Assembly: GCA_015680685.1 (NCBI GenBank)
Contig: MNCI01002209.1
Coordinates: 244,845-308,844 of the forward strand
From: Gnetum montanum
Lineage: Eukaryota; Streptophyta; Gnetopsida; Gnetales; Gnetaceae
Length of the DNA stretch: 64,000 nt
Direction of reading: 5' to 3'
Shown here: in pieces, positions 33,900 to 46,780 of the stretch
How the letters are laid out: each line of letters begins with the position of its first letter
How positions within the stretch are numbered: position 1 is the first letter of the stretch
Translations under genes and position numbers: made by a program
Notes under the pieces: model-generated
Seen by the model: only the letters and a program-made list of their open reading frames with translations
Database searches by the model: none
What the model was told of the DNA's origin: nothing

Positions 33900-34965
33900 A
33901 TCAAAGCTCTTAGAATTAGTAGCAGCCATGCCAACTTTCTTATCACTTTTTTTAATATTTGATGAAACTTTAATTCTTATACTAAACTCAAAATTAGCAA
34001 TAGTACCTTTTTTTAAACTTTTCTATCATCTTCTTTTGGTAGTGAATGAACTAGATAAACATGTTTTTCATGGCATTCATTGTTCAGGCCATCTTATGCT
34101 AAAGCAGTATCTTAATATCATTCTTTTTCTCCTTATTAGTGGTAGATGGTGGTGCATGCTTCTTTGAAATAATCAAACTCATGCTCCAAAGAGTGACACC
34201 ATCATAGGACTGATATTTTAGACCTTTAGCCTTACTAGTAGGGATCAACACATTTTCTTGCAAAATCAAAGTGGCAACTAGAGATGGTTGTGCTTAGCAA
34301 CATGTAAAACCAAGATCTGAAAAATGTACTACAATGTGTTAAGCCTTCTCTTACTCATCATATAAAACATAATCAATAGATTCAATATAAAGACCTCATT
34401 ATAATGTGCACTCTTGGGTAAAAAATTTTTCATTAAAATACAAACAATCAACTTAAATTCAAGCTTTAAATCATTACTCTTGACATTGTGCAACCAATTA
34501 AAATTCCAATTTCATAGGAGCTACATCAATTAAACTTTATCAATCCACATAGCTAGGGTAAAAAAAAAAGTGGTAGGAAATTTGCAAAGCCCTCACTCTT
34601 GCATTCCAAGAATCTTGTTTATCTTCTTGGTTATAATAGTAATAAGATGCCAAAGCATGAAAGATGTGAATCTCATGTTACTATGTTGCTTAAAATTGTA
34701 GTAAAAGAGGTAGATCAAACGTATGTAGACAATCTCATGAAGACATAGCAAGGAACGCTAACTCATCTAATCAAATAATTTTTCAATATCAAAGAATCAC
34801 TTGAGCTACATGTTAATAACTTCCTTTTCTGAGACAAATACTCAAGATTTCAACTTGGATTGCTTCTTCTTATAATCATCGAAAGGAAATAATTGAACAT
34901 CTTCTTTTTCTTTAAACTTACTATTGACAACATGTTGAGAGCCTCTCTTAGGGCATGATGCCATT
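33900..34965 (-). pseudogene. Relic of an ORF resembling the plant transposon-associated domain
   Basis: The minus strand starts MASCPKRGSQ near 34,965 and reads with several stops. It has VFVSEKEV (about 34,840), then a LITIITKKINKILGM-like segment (about 34,630). A downstream stretch resembles the fold of the 'putative plant transposon protein domain' found beside many plant retroelements, whose function is unknown. The tail contains an acidic/charged segment (about 33,860-33,930). It lies downstream of the Copia RNase H relic on the same strand, the position of an env-like ORF in SIRE-type Copia elements. The domain match is by eye and tentative. Confidence 0.42.
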
Positions 34966-35469
34966 ACAAAGATAAAGGAGAGGAGTTGAGTAGCATGAAG
35001 AAGATCTTGGAGGTCATTTATCATAGTAAAGGAAGGAGAGGATGATTGGAGGGCAAGATAAGAATGAAAGAAAAATACATGAGAAACTTATTTTTTAAAA
35101 CCAAGTTAGATTTGGTTTAGTTGATTGATTGAAAAGGGTCAACAAACAAAAATAATAAATTTAAAATAAAATTCAAGATGTGAAAGATTAACCTAGCCCT
35201 CAATTGATTGACCAATCTAGCAAGGACACAACTGATCTAATGGAGGCCTAAAAAGTACAACAAAGTAGACTCAATAAGGTTGACTGAGAGGAAGAAAGAT
35301 TAACTATAAGATTCTATCAATATATGGAAAACATAAGAAAATAGTCCACAAGGAAAATAATAAAAGAAAAAATTATGTGAAACTTCATGGTAGATGCACA
35401 TACTTTTAAAATCACAGAATTATCAATTTATTTTAGCAAATAAGCATCTATCTAAGAATAGATCTGCAA

Positions 35470-36290
35470 CCTACCTAGTGCAGGTTGGGATAATTGCATA
35501 CTTGATTTAGTTAGGGTATGACCCAACACCTAAACCTTGCTTGATCATGTTGAATTATGGTATTGAGAGAGATTTATCATAATGTTCACAAGTTGCATTG
35601 CTCTTTTGTACAAACATAATTCAAGGAAATCAACTTCTTTTGCACTTGTTTTCTGATAAAATGATGTCTAATCTTGATGTGCTTTGTGCATAAATGCTAG
35701 ACTAAATTTTTAGTAATATTGATGATGCTTTGACTGTTGCAATACATGGTTAAGGTTTTATTTTTTTTATCCCATAGCCTTAACACATTTTATTCATCCA
35801 TATAAGTCAAAGTCTACTTCTTGATCATCTAGCTTACACAATAATTACCAAGGAAATAGTGGCTTCCACTAGTAGTTTTCTAATCATCCACACATCCTAT
35901 TCAACCTACATTAATATATCTAACAAGATCAAGACATATGTATTTGGGGTACCAAAGACCATGTTCTGCAATATCTTTAAGATATATAAATATAAATTTT
36001 ATAATACTTAATTGATATTCTTTTAGATAATATTGGCATCTAGCACAAATGGACATACTTAACATCATCTATAGTCTACTAGTTGTAAGGTAAATTAAGC
36101 TACCAATCATACCTTGATATCTCTTTTCATCTATAATCTTATATTTATCATACTTTGTAACTTTTAATTGAGAGCTCATGGAAGTGTTAATTTAATTACA
36201 ATCCTTCATCTTAAACTTTTTGAGCATGATCTTTTCATACTTGCTTTGAGTGATAAAAATTCCATTCTTTATTTGATAATTTATACTTCA
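35470..36290 (-). pseudogene. Ty1/Copia reverse transcriptase end and RNase H relic
   Basis: On the minus strand the order is typical of Ty1/Copia pol. GIFITQSKYEKIMLKKFKMK and STSMS-like readings lie near 36,170-36,270. Then come RYQGMIGSLIYLT (about 36,100-36,140), GLWYP (about 35,955), a TTSGSHYFLGN segment (about 35,850-35,885) and TKHIKIRHHFIRKQVQKK (about 35,650-35,705). Stops and frame changes are present. RT palm and integrase, expected upstream (higher coordinates), were not found. They were probably lost when element F or another insertion arrived. Confidence 0.78.
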
Positions 36291-36739
36291 AGGAAAAAGA
36301 ATAGTTTACCCATGGAGTAGGTTCACTTCAAAACTAAATCACATTCAATGCACTAAATCCAGATATTATGAAAAGAAAAAATTATTTTCTAGAAAACAAG
36401 AAAACTAGCTACCTTCAAGTAATTTATTAGAATATTACAACTGATGAAGAACTTGTTCATATTCAATGATTCTTACAATAGATTCTAATTTCTTTTCTTT
36501 TGCTTCTTCTTTACATGTCATTTCATTATAGGTTTATGGTTTTGATTCATAAGAAAGGTCAAAGATTGATACATGATACTATTTCTTCTGCATACATACC
36601 TAAGAAAAGAACTAACAGGATTCTAATGTCATCAAAAGAATCATCTTGATCATGAAATCTCAAAATTCAAGACGGGTAAAGTTTATTTTAGAAAGAAAGA
36701 CCATTAATTTTATAGGTAGATCCACAAACTCCTACAAGT

Positions 36740-38870
36740 ATAGGTACTAGAGTTAATGTGGTAGATAGGCTTAATATGCCAATTACTTTTCCTACTAGTG
36801 GGACTCAACTTTTAATCCTATTTCCTAATGCTACCAAACCTAATCAAGTATCTATGACTATTGGTATGCCTACTAAATTTGGATTTGGTACATCATTTTT
36901 AAATTCTATGAATCAATTGGGTTTTGTTCCACTCACACAATTAACCCCCTCTTTAACTATACAAATGGCTATTTTATCTTCTTGTACTTAATTTGTTCCT
37001 TCACAAGTTAATGCTATGTATCATGCTAATACTCCCAATAATCCCTCTGATATTTTTCATCAACAAAAATTGCATCAACAAAATTTACAAGCCACTTAAC
37101 AAACCTTGTTAAATTCTTTGACACAAATAGCCTAAAATACTTAGCCACCATTTTCTAATCAATCAACTTCTCACTCTCTTCTGATTTCAATACAAGTACT
37201 TATCACATCAACCATTCTCCTACTATTTCTCAATTGAGACAGCCTACTATTCATATGAATTATTCTAATATGGCTCAAATTCATCAACTTGTAGCACAAC
37301 CAACTATTCCTTTTAATCCACAATCCATTCCTATGTCTTGTAGTACAACTATTTTACCACTAGCACCATATCGAACCACATTTATGCACATAACCCAATA
37401 GCCTTATTCTAACACATAATCATTGATGAAAATTCCCCAAACTGTACGACATCTATTCAATGTGTAAGCTACTCAAACACAGCTTATGCCTTAATCAAAA
37501 TTTCCACACCAAGGATTGTAGTAAATACCACACCCTTTGCCTCATTGTTTGTACCTCTAGGAAACCAATTCAATTAATTTTCACAATTTCAAAATCAAGT
37601 TCCTTATCAAGGAATGCCTAATCAACTTTTGCTAAAATATTTAATGGGGAGGAAATCAACATCCAATTTCTTCTCCCTTTTGTTACCTACAAGACAAGAT
37701 GTTGAGATTAAAAATTTATCAGTATTTCCTACATTTGATAGTACAAATGATGAAGACACATATCATCATATACAAGATTTTGAAGCATTAATAATCACAT
37801 GTTGTAATAACATTATGGAACATACTAAAATGACTGTCTTTACCCTTACATTTAGAGATTGTGAATAATCATGGTATAGATCATTAAAACAATATTCTAT
37901 TTATTCTTGGGAATGTTTCAAGGATAATTTTTTAAATCAAGTCTTATATTCTACAACAATCCATCAATATAAAAAATAAATTTTATGCTTTCAACAAAAA
38001 GAAAATGAGACTTATGAATAGGCTTGGGAGCATTTTAAAGACATAAGAGCAAAGAAACATGATCATGGCTTTTTAGAATGTTAATTGCTAGTATTTTTTC
38101 TTAATGATTTGACACCTATTACATGGCAAAGTATTGCTTTTGCTTGTGGTGGTATAATTATGCAAATGACATTAGAAGCAACATTTGAGGCCTTAGATCA
38201 AATAGTGAATCACAAAAAAAGTTGGCCTATGAATAAAAAGGTCAATATGTTAGAATCTATAGTAATAACAAGTTTGGGAAAAAATTAAAGAGGTTAATAA
38301 CAAATTATCATCTCTATCTATGTCATCTAATACTAGTGTGTAGGGACAACCTTTCCAGTATCAACAACAAGCATCATCAATTCATATGAATGAGAGAATT
38401 CATAACATTAGCCAACCCCAAGCTAAAGGTGTAGATTTTCCTTATGCTTGTGTAATTTGTGAGGAAATTAAATATATTTCCCATGAATGTCATATTTGTT
38501 ATTTATTAAAGAACAACTTAATGTTGTAGGAAGTCAAGGTGAACAAGGGAAAAGTTCAACTTCTCAAGGTAGAGGATGGAATCCAAATCAAAATCACAAT
38601 TACCAATTACATCCTCCATTTGAATCCAACTATCAAAACTATAACAATAATTTCAACCAATCTTAGAGATTCAATCAAAATAATGAGTTTTAACAACAAA
38701 TTTTGCAACAAAATGAAAATTTGCAACACACTTTATAATAACAAAATGATCATATAATTAATCTTATTCAATCCTTACAACCTAAGGACATATTACCACC
38801 ACAAACAAAAAGAAATCCTAATTATCAAGGAAGAGAAGAGCCACACATAGTTTTGTCAACCAACATGGAC
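36740..38870 (+). pseudogene. Gag relic, element F
   Basis: The N-terminal part is rich in Gln, Asn, Pro and Thr (36,758-37,500). The conserved region begins NFFSLLLPTRQDV and SVFPTFDSTNDEDTYHHIQD (about 37,670-37,770). It continues through TFRDCE, a WECFKDNFLNQVL reading and ETYExAWEHFKDI (about 38,010-38,045), to LNDLTPITWQSI (about 38,100). A knuckle-like CVICEEIKYISHEC lies at about 38,450-38,495. The helical region is like Athila-lineage Gag. Several stops are present. Confidence 0.7.
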
Positions 38871-39199
38871 TAATGTAATGTGATTACTAGAAATAGAAGA
38901 GTTTCTGATCTTCAAATTTCCTTTTAGTAATTTGTTGAGAATAATAAATTAGAGGATGAATCTATAAGAATCTTTGCAAAGGAACTTCTTATGAAGGAAG
39001 GGCATGATACAAATATTACTTTAGAGGAATCCATTAATTTTTCTTCTTTCTAGGCATATTTTCCTCATAGATTAGAAGCAAATAAGGTTAATGATAAGCA
39101 ACTTGAGAATCTTTTTAAATATGTTACCTTACATGTTACCTTATTAAAAGCCACTAAAGATACCCCTCAATATGCTAAATACCTTAAGAAAATTTATTC

Positions 39200-39770
39200 T
39201 ATGAAGAAGAAAATTAAAATACCTAAGCATGTTAGCCTTGCTAAAAATATCACAAATATTTTGAAGGCTAGGATGTGTAAAAAGGTAACAAACCCTAGTA
39301 ATCCTACAATTGCTTACATGATTCGTAATAGGAAATTTCATCATGCACTAGTGGATCTAGGGGCTAGTATAAATATTATGTCATTTTAGATTTATCAGTC
39401 ATTAGGTTATGATCATATTAGACCTACTAATATTACCATTTCTTTGGTTGATGAGTCTACTATTTATCTGAAAGGTATTGTTGAGGATGTTTTGTTATAG
39501 GTAGATAAAGAATTGTATATTGATGATTTCATTATGCTAGATTATATACATCTTCTTTAAATAATGGTTATCCTTTGATTTTGAATAGGCCTATGTTGAT
39601 AACAATGGATGTGATTATTTATGTGAAAACTAGATTTATGACTTTAACATTTGCAAATATGAAATTTTCAGTCAATTTATATCAATTTGATGAGCTTAAT
39701 ATGGTCAAGACTGCTATAGCAAACATGGTTTCTTCAAAATTATGCAATTGGGATGAGACATATTAGGTAC
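39200..39770 (+). pseudogene. Aspartic protease relic, element F
   Basis: Open segment 39,201-39,389 contains TIAYMIRNRKFHHALVDLG then ASINIMS, the catalytic region with Asp retained and Thr replaced by Leu as in many Athila elements. SLGYDHIRPTNITISLVDES follows, then LxDE and a second open stretch at 39,575-39,766 (NRPMLITMDVII). It is interrupted by stops near 39,390 and 39,500. Confidence 0.75.
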
Positions 39771-40079
39771 CAACATTGGAAGGATATAAAGAGGTAACTA
39801 TGGATAAACAAATATAGCTCATATGTACTTAGGTAGAAGATTCTTTGGATGATAAATATTCATTTAAATTGGATAATTGTTCTTCTACTACAAGTGATAA
39901 GGAAATAAATTTAGACTTAAATAACTTCCTTCTCACTTGAAATATATTTATGCTAAGAGTAATAAACCCTTGATTATTAATTTAGGTTTAACCATTGATC
40001 AAGAATATAGAATGATTCATGTTTTAATGAATTCTCTTAAATATTTTGTTTGATCACCTTCTGATCTTAAGCAGGGGAT

Positions 40080-41440
40080 TTCTTCATTCATTATTCAGCA
40101 TCATATCCATTTGGAGGTTGAGGCTAGACCACAACACCAACCATGTAGGAGGATAAATCCAACCTTGAAATAAGTGGTAGAAATGAACTTTTGAAATTAT
40201 TTTAGGCACATAGTATTTATTTAATTTTTTATTTCAACTTGGTTAGTCCTATTATGATTGTACCTAAAAAGTCTGGTAAGTGGTGTGTTTGTATTAATTC
40301 TCATGAATTAAATAAATCAACAAGAAAGAATTACTTTCCACTCTCATATTTAGATTAGATTTTAGATAAACTTTAAGTGCATGAATTTTATTCTTTTCTT
40401 AATTATTTTCACAATTATAGTGAAATTTCTATTGCCCTGGAAGATCAACATAAAACAATATTTACTACACCATGGGGGACTTTTGCATTTCAACATATGC
40501 CCTTTGGGTTGTGTAATGCTACTAATACATTTCAAAGAGCTCTGACATCTATTTTTTAGATATGATTGATTCATTTCTTAAGGTTTTCATGGACAATTTT
40601 TCAGCATATGATGATTCATTCTCTACATCTTGCATTATCTTGAATTGGTCTTGCATAGGTGTATTGATAAGGGTCTTAGATTATCTTGTGAAAAGTGTCA
40701 TTTCATGGTCTCTTCTAGTGTTTTGTGAGGCCACATTATGAGCAAGAAGGAAATTTAGGTAGATCATTCAAAAAATTAGGATTATCTCTCATCTTACTTC
40801 TCCCATTAATATGAATGGTTTACATGCACTTTTGGGACATGTTGGATTTTACAGATGCTTCATCAAGGACTTTTCATTAATAACTAAACCATTGGTGATA
40901 TTTTTATAAAAAGATATTATTTTTAAATGAACTAAATATTGCAAAAATGCATCTAAAATGTTAAAATCTAAGCTTTCTTTAGCACCAATTTTATAGGCAC
41001 CTAATTAGAGCAAGAACTTTGAACTTATGACAAATACCTCAGATTTTGTGATTGGAGCTATATTGGGTTAGTGTAAAGATAATGTTTGATATGTTATTTA
41101 TTATATTTCTAAGACAGTGACCCCTACTCAAGTTAAAATTATATGTTAGTTGTTGTTTATAGATTAGATAAATTTCATCATTATTAAAATGGTTTTTGTA
41201 CTATAGTGTTTACAGATCATGTTGTTATTAAATATTTGCATAATAAATGAAATGAGAGTCCAATATTAATTCATTTATGTCTTTTTTTGCAAGAATTTTA
41301 TTTGGTGATTCATGATAAAAAGGGATCTAAAAATTTAGTGGCAAATCATTTGTCTAGATTAGAGCATAATGTAGATTTGAGGAAATCTTGTACCTTCAAT
41401 GATGCATTTCTAGATGAGCAGTTGTTTTCTTGTTAAGCTA
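40080..41440 (+). pseudogene. Reverse transcriptase and RNase H relic, element F
   Basis: RT blocks are HHIHLEVEARPQHQPCRRIN (about 40,100-40,160), SPIMIVPKKSGKWCVCIN (about 40,245-40,300), FAFQHMPFGLCNATNTFQ (from about 40,485) and VFMDNFSAY (from 40,583). In the last, the second catalytic Asp is Asn (GAC/GAT to AAT). RNase H runs from about 40,930 (WTKYCKN-like) to GSKNLVANHLSRLE (about 41,325-41,365). This copy could not be active. Confidence 0.78.
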
Positions 41441-41559
41441 GGGCTATTATTCATAAGGTTCAAATCCTTGGAATGCATATATTGCTAATTATTTAGCTAT
41501 ATGAAAATTACCAAAGTCTTGGACCAAAGGAAAGAAACAAACCTTCATCATTAAGGCAC

Positions 41560-42560
41560 AACGATTCATACAAGATTTACAGGGATAAGATCATTTGATG
41601 ATGCCTTCTTGAACAAGAATAAGAAGAGGTAGTTTATTTAAATCATGATGGAATGTGTGGAGGCCATTTTTTAGGTAAGAAAAATTCATATAAAATTCTC
41701 CATTCTAGTTTTTATTAGCCTACCTTATTCAAGGATACTCATGCATATTGTAAGAGATGTGATCAATGTCAGCAAATGGGAGGACTCGCAAGATGACAAG
41801 ACATGCCATTTTTGCCTTAGTAGAGTGTGAGCTTTCAATTGTTTGGACATTAATTTTATGGATCCTTTTCCTTCAAGTAATTATTGTAAGTATATATTAG
41901 TTTCCATTAATTATGTCATCAGTTGGATAATTGAGAAAGAAACTAGTTATGATGATGCAAAAATGGTTGGCAGATTCTTGAAATAGGATTTAATCTTATC
42001 TTTGGAGAACCATGAATTTTAATTAGTGATCAGGGTACACATATTTTTAATGATATAATGGAAAAATATTATTACACATCATATTGCTACTACCTATCAC
42101 CCTTAATCTAATGGTTTAGTTGAAAGTATGCATAAGGAAATCAAAAAACTTTTGCAGAAAGTTCTAGGAAAGAACAAACTAGATTGGTCTTATCTTTTAC
42201 ATGATGCATTATGGGCTATTCATATGTTATATAAATCATCTCTTAACTTTACCCTGTATGAACTAGTATTCAGTAAGAAATGCCTTGTTCCTTCTTCTAT
42301 ATAAAATAATTATTTTCAAATGCAATGCCAATTGGAAATGAACTTGGACTCATGTGTTTCTACTTGCTTATTTTCTTTAAATGATTTATATAAGAAGAAA
42401 ATGAATATTTGGCATGCTAAGAAGAATATGAGAAAGATTTTCTTAGAAGGTTATTTAGTTTTAATATTTAATATGAAGCTCAAATTTTTTCTAGGAAATT
42501 AGTATAGAAATGGAAGGGACCATTCAGGGTTGTTAGGATCTTAGGTAACAGTGCGATTGA
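41560..42560 (+). pseudogene. Integrase relic, element F
   Basis: The zinc region has GGHFLGKKNSYKIL (about 41,660-41,700) and CKRCDQCQQMGG (about 41,750-41,785). In the core, LDINFMDPFPSS lies near 41,845-41,880 and ISDQGTHIFN at about 42,020-42,050 with the second Asp intact. A TATYHP-like and SMHKEIKKL stretch with Glu is at about 42,090-42,155. The C-terminal part reaches KWKGPFRVV (about 42,505-42,535). Frameshifts separate the parts. Confidence 0.75.
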
Positions 42561-44004
42561 CATTTCTAGGCTTGGTAGTTCTAAGTCCTTACATGTGAAT
42601 GGTCAATGACTTAGACATTATTTTGGATAGAAGCTCTCCTTTGATAGTAATACAATTAGTTTAATAGATGCTTCTTCTTATCAAGATGAATTTAATCTAA
42701 TTACATACTAGTTTCAAACTATTCCTTATGAGATTGTCTGACCTTCATGTTTTCTTATTGTGACAAATTAATAACTTTATTGGTATGTGCTTTACTTTTC
42801 TACAAGTATTGGGTGATAGGTATTATGATCCATACATTATAGTTTTATTAATACTTATGCATGGTAGTGGCTATTATTGTTATAAAGTATTTGGTAGTAT
42901 TATGACAACATATCTTTCGTGGTATTTATGCTTCAATAAGTTAAATTAATGGAGGTTTGACTTGTTTTGTAACATGAGTTTTTGGAAACTTATTTCTTCA
43001 GAAAATTTTAAATTCTATGTTATGAATTTTTTGTTAAAATAAATAGAGGAATGTTGGATGATGAAATTTTATTCCATGGATAGATTTTGTTAGCTTTTCA
43101 ATTAGAAAAGTAGGTCAACTCTTTTGATTTGTACTAGGCATATTCTTAGCTCAATATGTTATTTCATGACAAACTTAAGGCTTTAGATCTTCCTTAATTA
43201 GGGACCTGGGATAAGATATGTCATCAAATATCAAAATGATCCATGGGATTACTTATAGAAAATCACTTGCATAGGGATTGAACCTATACTAGGAGAAAAG
43301 TTCTCATTGTTTACAAACCCTATTCTATTGGAAATACAAGTAATCATAACCATCTACAACTGTACAAATCTATTACAATTGTGGAACTACACCAAAAGCA
43401 AAGTTTCTATTGTTTATGGATCATGTCCTAATAGTAGTTCAGTAATCCCATAATTACTAAAAAAAATCTTTGTTGAAAAAAATAGAGGAAAAATAAAATG
43501 AAGAAAAAAAGAAAGAATTATTAAGTAATAAAATGTTTTGGATGCTAAGCTCTCTATTGTTCATGGCCACAAGATAAGGTTATCATGTTGATGAATGAAA
43601 AATCTTCATTGCCAACAACTTTTTTTAGTACGGGTAGACTACGTATTTTGTAAGGTATAGTACCATAAGACATGGATAAGTGGGTAAACAATGATTCATG
43701 ATGTCCAAATGTGAGAGTGCCTTATATTATTATTATTATTATTTTGGAAGTTAATTTACTTCAATGTTACCTAGTGTCTTGATGTTTACTAAGCAAAAAT
43801 ACCTTAGTTATTCTTTAGTCACAAATTTTTCTCCATGATTTCATTGCTTTCTTTTCTTTTTACCCTATTTTCTGTATTCTATTTCTTATAATGTGTTGTA
43901 GAATTATCTTGGACCAAGAAGTGCAGAAAGGGTGTGACTTGTAGTCTCCCAAAGTCTAATTGCAAGCTATAATGGCTTGGAATTCATTATGTTAAGTTCA
44001 GTAC
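42561..44004. other. Post-integrase DNA, no gene recognised
   Basis: AT-rich. It probably holds the degraded 3' part of element F, but no LTR boundary or polypurine tract could be placed. A short ATT run lies near 43,727-43,744. Confidence 0.45.
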
Positions 44005-44355
44005 TTGCGATGGGGTAAGATCTGCACTCCCCTGGCATCTCAATTTCTTTTTTTAATCAATTTATCAATGCGATCTAGTGTGGGCTGTAGTCTACCACAT
44101 TTGGAAATTTATGTTTTTTGGATTTCAAACATTGCAAATGGTTATGACTTGTAGTACACCACATTGTAATGTTCCATTTTTTAAATTTTAAAATAGTGTG
44201 AGTAGGTGCAACCCTCAGCTTTAGAGATGTAATGAGGTGTGACCTGCAATTGGTCATAACTTAGAAATTTATTAAAAATTTTTGTTTTCATGTTGCGATG
44301 GATTGAAACTCATAGTTAGTCACAACCCGATTAAAAAATGAAAAAATAAAAGAGC
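44005..44355. repeat. Decayed tandem array, unit about 63 bp
   Basis: Repeat starts (TTGCGATGG-like word) lie at 44,005, 44,069, 44,132, 44,194/44,228 and 44,293. Each is followed by a GTGTGACCTGTAGTxxxCCAC-like core and then a T-rich stretch. That gives five to six units of 62-65 bp with one irregular spacing. It is probably a minisatellite inside an old retroelement non-coding region. Confidence 0.6.
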
Positions 44356-45560
44356 ATTCAATAAAATAAAAATTCATTTTCATCACAAAGTGTCATAGGA
44401 CACATCTAAGTACTAAAGTAAGCTTCCAGTTTGTGTATAGCTACTAGATCTTACCTTCAAGATTTCTTTCCTTTGAAACATTCCTAAGATAGGCCTCAAA
44501 TCTATTGTTTTTGATGTGTTTTTATGCTAGACTTCTTGTTGTGTACTATTTCAAGAAATCCTAGGTCATCAACATTTTTCTTGGAAGAGATTTTACATCT
44601 TAATGATGAAATCTACAATTTTGGTATCTCCTCTAGCTTTGTGGTGAATGTAATTCAATTTTCTCAAGAATTTTTTTTATTTTTCTTTTTATTGTAAACT
44701 CTATATAGAGCTAGGATTTTTTTTCCCTTTCATATTGTTTATCATTAAAGAATTTTCTTTTTTCTTATTTCTATAAACTATATCTCATAGATGGAAACTA
44801 AGATAGGGATATCTTCATTAGCCAAATAGCTCTTGGATATGTTTATATGAGTCAAGGGAATTTAAATTCTATTTTATTAAGTATGAGTATCATGTTTTTT
44901 TAGTGTAGCTATCCTAGTTTACATATTTATAAGTAATTCTTTACTAAGCTTGGTTTTGGACATTGTTCAAGCAAGAGCTCTCTTGAGAGTAATAATTTCA
45001 TTTTTGTAGAATATTTAGCAGTGTGGGATAGTACAAAGTAGCATTTGTTAACTTGGGATTTTAATGAAATACACTTTTGTATTCTTTCATGCATCATACT
45101 CATGGTGCAATAGTTAATCCACTATTAATTGTTAATGGACTCATCATTATGCTATTAAACATTTTCATACTTAATTTTACCTTGAATTATCTAATTTTCA
45201 CCTCTACACTATTTATGTATGTTGAGGACAATGTAGACTTTGTTGGAGGAACTAATGTTGTTGAGATTTTGAAAATAGTTTATGCAGATCTTTATAGTTT
45301 TTTTGACTTTTGCACTTTATGCAATTCATTTACATTATTTTTTAAATTTTTACATTCTGCTATTTTTATGGTACTATATTTATTGAATTATGTATTTATG
45401 CATTATGTTATTATTCTAATGTTTCCCTAGAGCAAGAAATTTCTCACGTGTCCTAGCATAAGAGGGGACATACACAAGGACAATCTTCAATAGCTTTTGA
45501 TATGAGAGCATAGAGATGTACTCAGGAGGAGTAGTAGAAATATGCTCATAGGGAACACAT
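44356..45560 (+). other. Possible 3' region of element F
   Basis: Includes an open frame at 45,077-45,430, hydrophobic by base composition and not recognised. The DNA word GTTGAGGACAATGTAGAC (about 45,219-45,236) resembles a phrase I recall from the post-integrase region of Athila/Calypso-type elements. That is weak support that element F extends this far. Confidence 0.35.
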
Positions 45561-46780
45561 GGAGGATTTGAAGTGCAAGCATCAAAAGGCAAAGTTCCCT
45601 ATAGTGCCTTTGAAGGCACTTAAGAACTTCAAGTTCCTCATAAAACTAGTGACTTCACTAGTTACTACTCCTTTAATGGTGCATAACCTAAATTTCATCT
45701 TAACAAGACGTGAGGCGTTCTGCTAGTAAAAGGCTAAATAGTTTTACCTAACATTCTAGAGAACCTTGCCTAATTCATGGACTTTTTAGGTTGGTACTAA
45801 ATCCTATGATATCAGTGAGACCCTTACTACTAAGATCCTCGAGATGCAAGTTGGACCAAATAGTTAGCATTTTATAGTAGCATATTTGAAAGAAAGACTC
45901 AATTAGCTAAGCTCTTCCCCAACATAGAGATGGATGAGATAGGTGATCCTAGAAGAACCTTTCTTTGGAAAGGAGGGTTCTTGCAAGGACAATGATGATG
46001 GACATTCTTAGTAGCTTTCATTTCACGCATGTCATGTCCTTTACCATGCTAATGATGAGTGATTTGGATGATCCTTGTACCTTCAATTACCAATTTATTA
46101 TATTATCTAAGATGAAGTTGGTAGTTCAATATGTCAATGGGGTCTCGTTTTCTTTGGTAATCTTAGCATTGTATTGGAATTTTCAAATTCAACCACCTAA
46201 CCTACCCATCAAGGAGATTGTTGCATGGGGCAAGGACTAGTTCCCAAATCTATGATGCACCTTTTATACTTAGAGGCTACCTAGAATATAGTATGAGTAG
46301 GTCTAATGAAGTTTTTATTCATGTGTCCTTGGTGATGAAGGTAAGGTCACTTAGGATGCCTAGTATGCTAATGTGCAGCAGTAGTAACAATAGTCATAGA
46401 AAGGCATGCAGGTGTTGATCAAGCTTCGATGCGAGCCAAAGCACAGATCATGACCTAATTGGATGCTTTACAAGCAAGTATCATTACTCATTGTAATGAT
46501 ATAGAGATGCATCTTCATGCCCATTATAACCATCTTAAGAGAAGAAAACATGAGCTAGCCTCCAATGTGAAGATCCTAAATCATCATTGATTTTTTAGGA
46601 TCATGGATCTACATCACAGTATTAGACATTAGAAGGTGGATGAACTAGTGGATCTAGAGTTTGCATTGATGGATTCTTTGATCACTAATATTGCTTAGGC
46701 TAGACCATCTAGTCCTACAAAATAAGTGGATGATGAGGTGACAAAGAAGAACTTCATGAGTAAGGAGACAAGTTAGGATG
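45560..46780 (+). pseudogene. Unidentified decayed reading region
   Basis: Plus-strand protein-like segments can be followed across frames. They are LKCKHQKAKFPIVPLKALKN (about 45,570-45,630), GTKSYDISET (about 45,795-45,825), DDPCTFNYQF (about 46,069-46,100), NLPIKEIVAWGKD (about 46,200-46,240) and a Lys/His/Glu-rich tail to 46,770. I do not recognise the family. Its place after integrase fits an env-like or accessory ORF of an Athila element. It could also be an unrelated pseudogene. Confidence 0.35.

Larger units (their letters stand above)
36740..42560 (+). mobile_element. Element F: Athila-like Ty3/Gypsy internal region
   Basis: Gag, protease, RT, RNase H and integrase occur in order, distinct in sequence from the main family. 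Typical markers are LVDLGASINIMS in protease and FMDNFSAY in RT. LTRs and primer site were not recognised. The left part abuts the Copia relic and the right part merges into unidentified DNA. Confidence 0.75.

Noticed and set aside
45077-45430. 117-codon open frame as a host membrane protein gene
   Set aside because: The hydrophobic composition follows from T-rich DNA. There is no recognisable domain, and it lies within degraded retroelement sequence.
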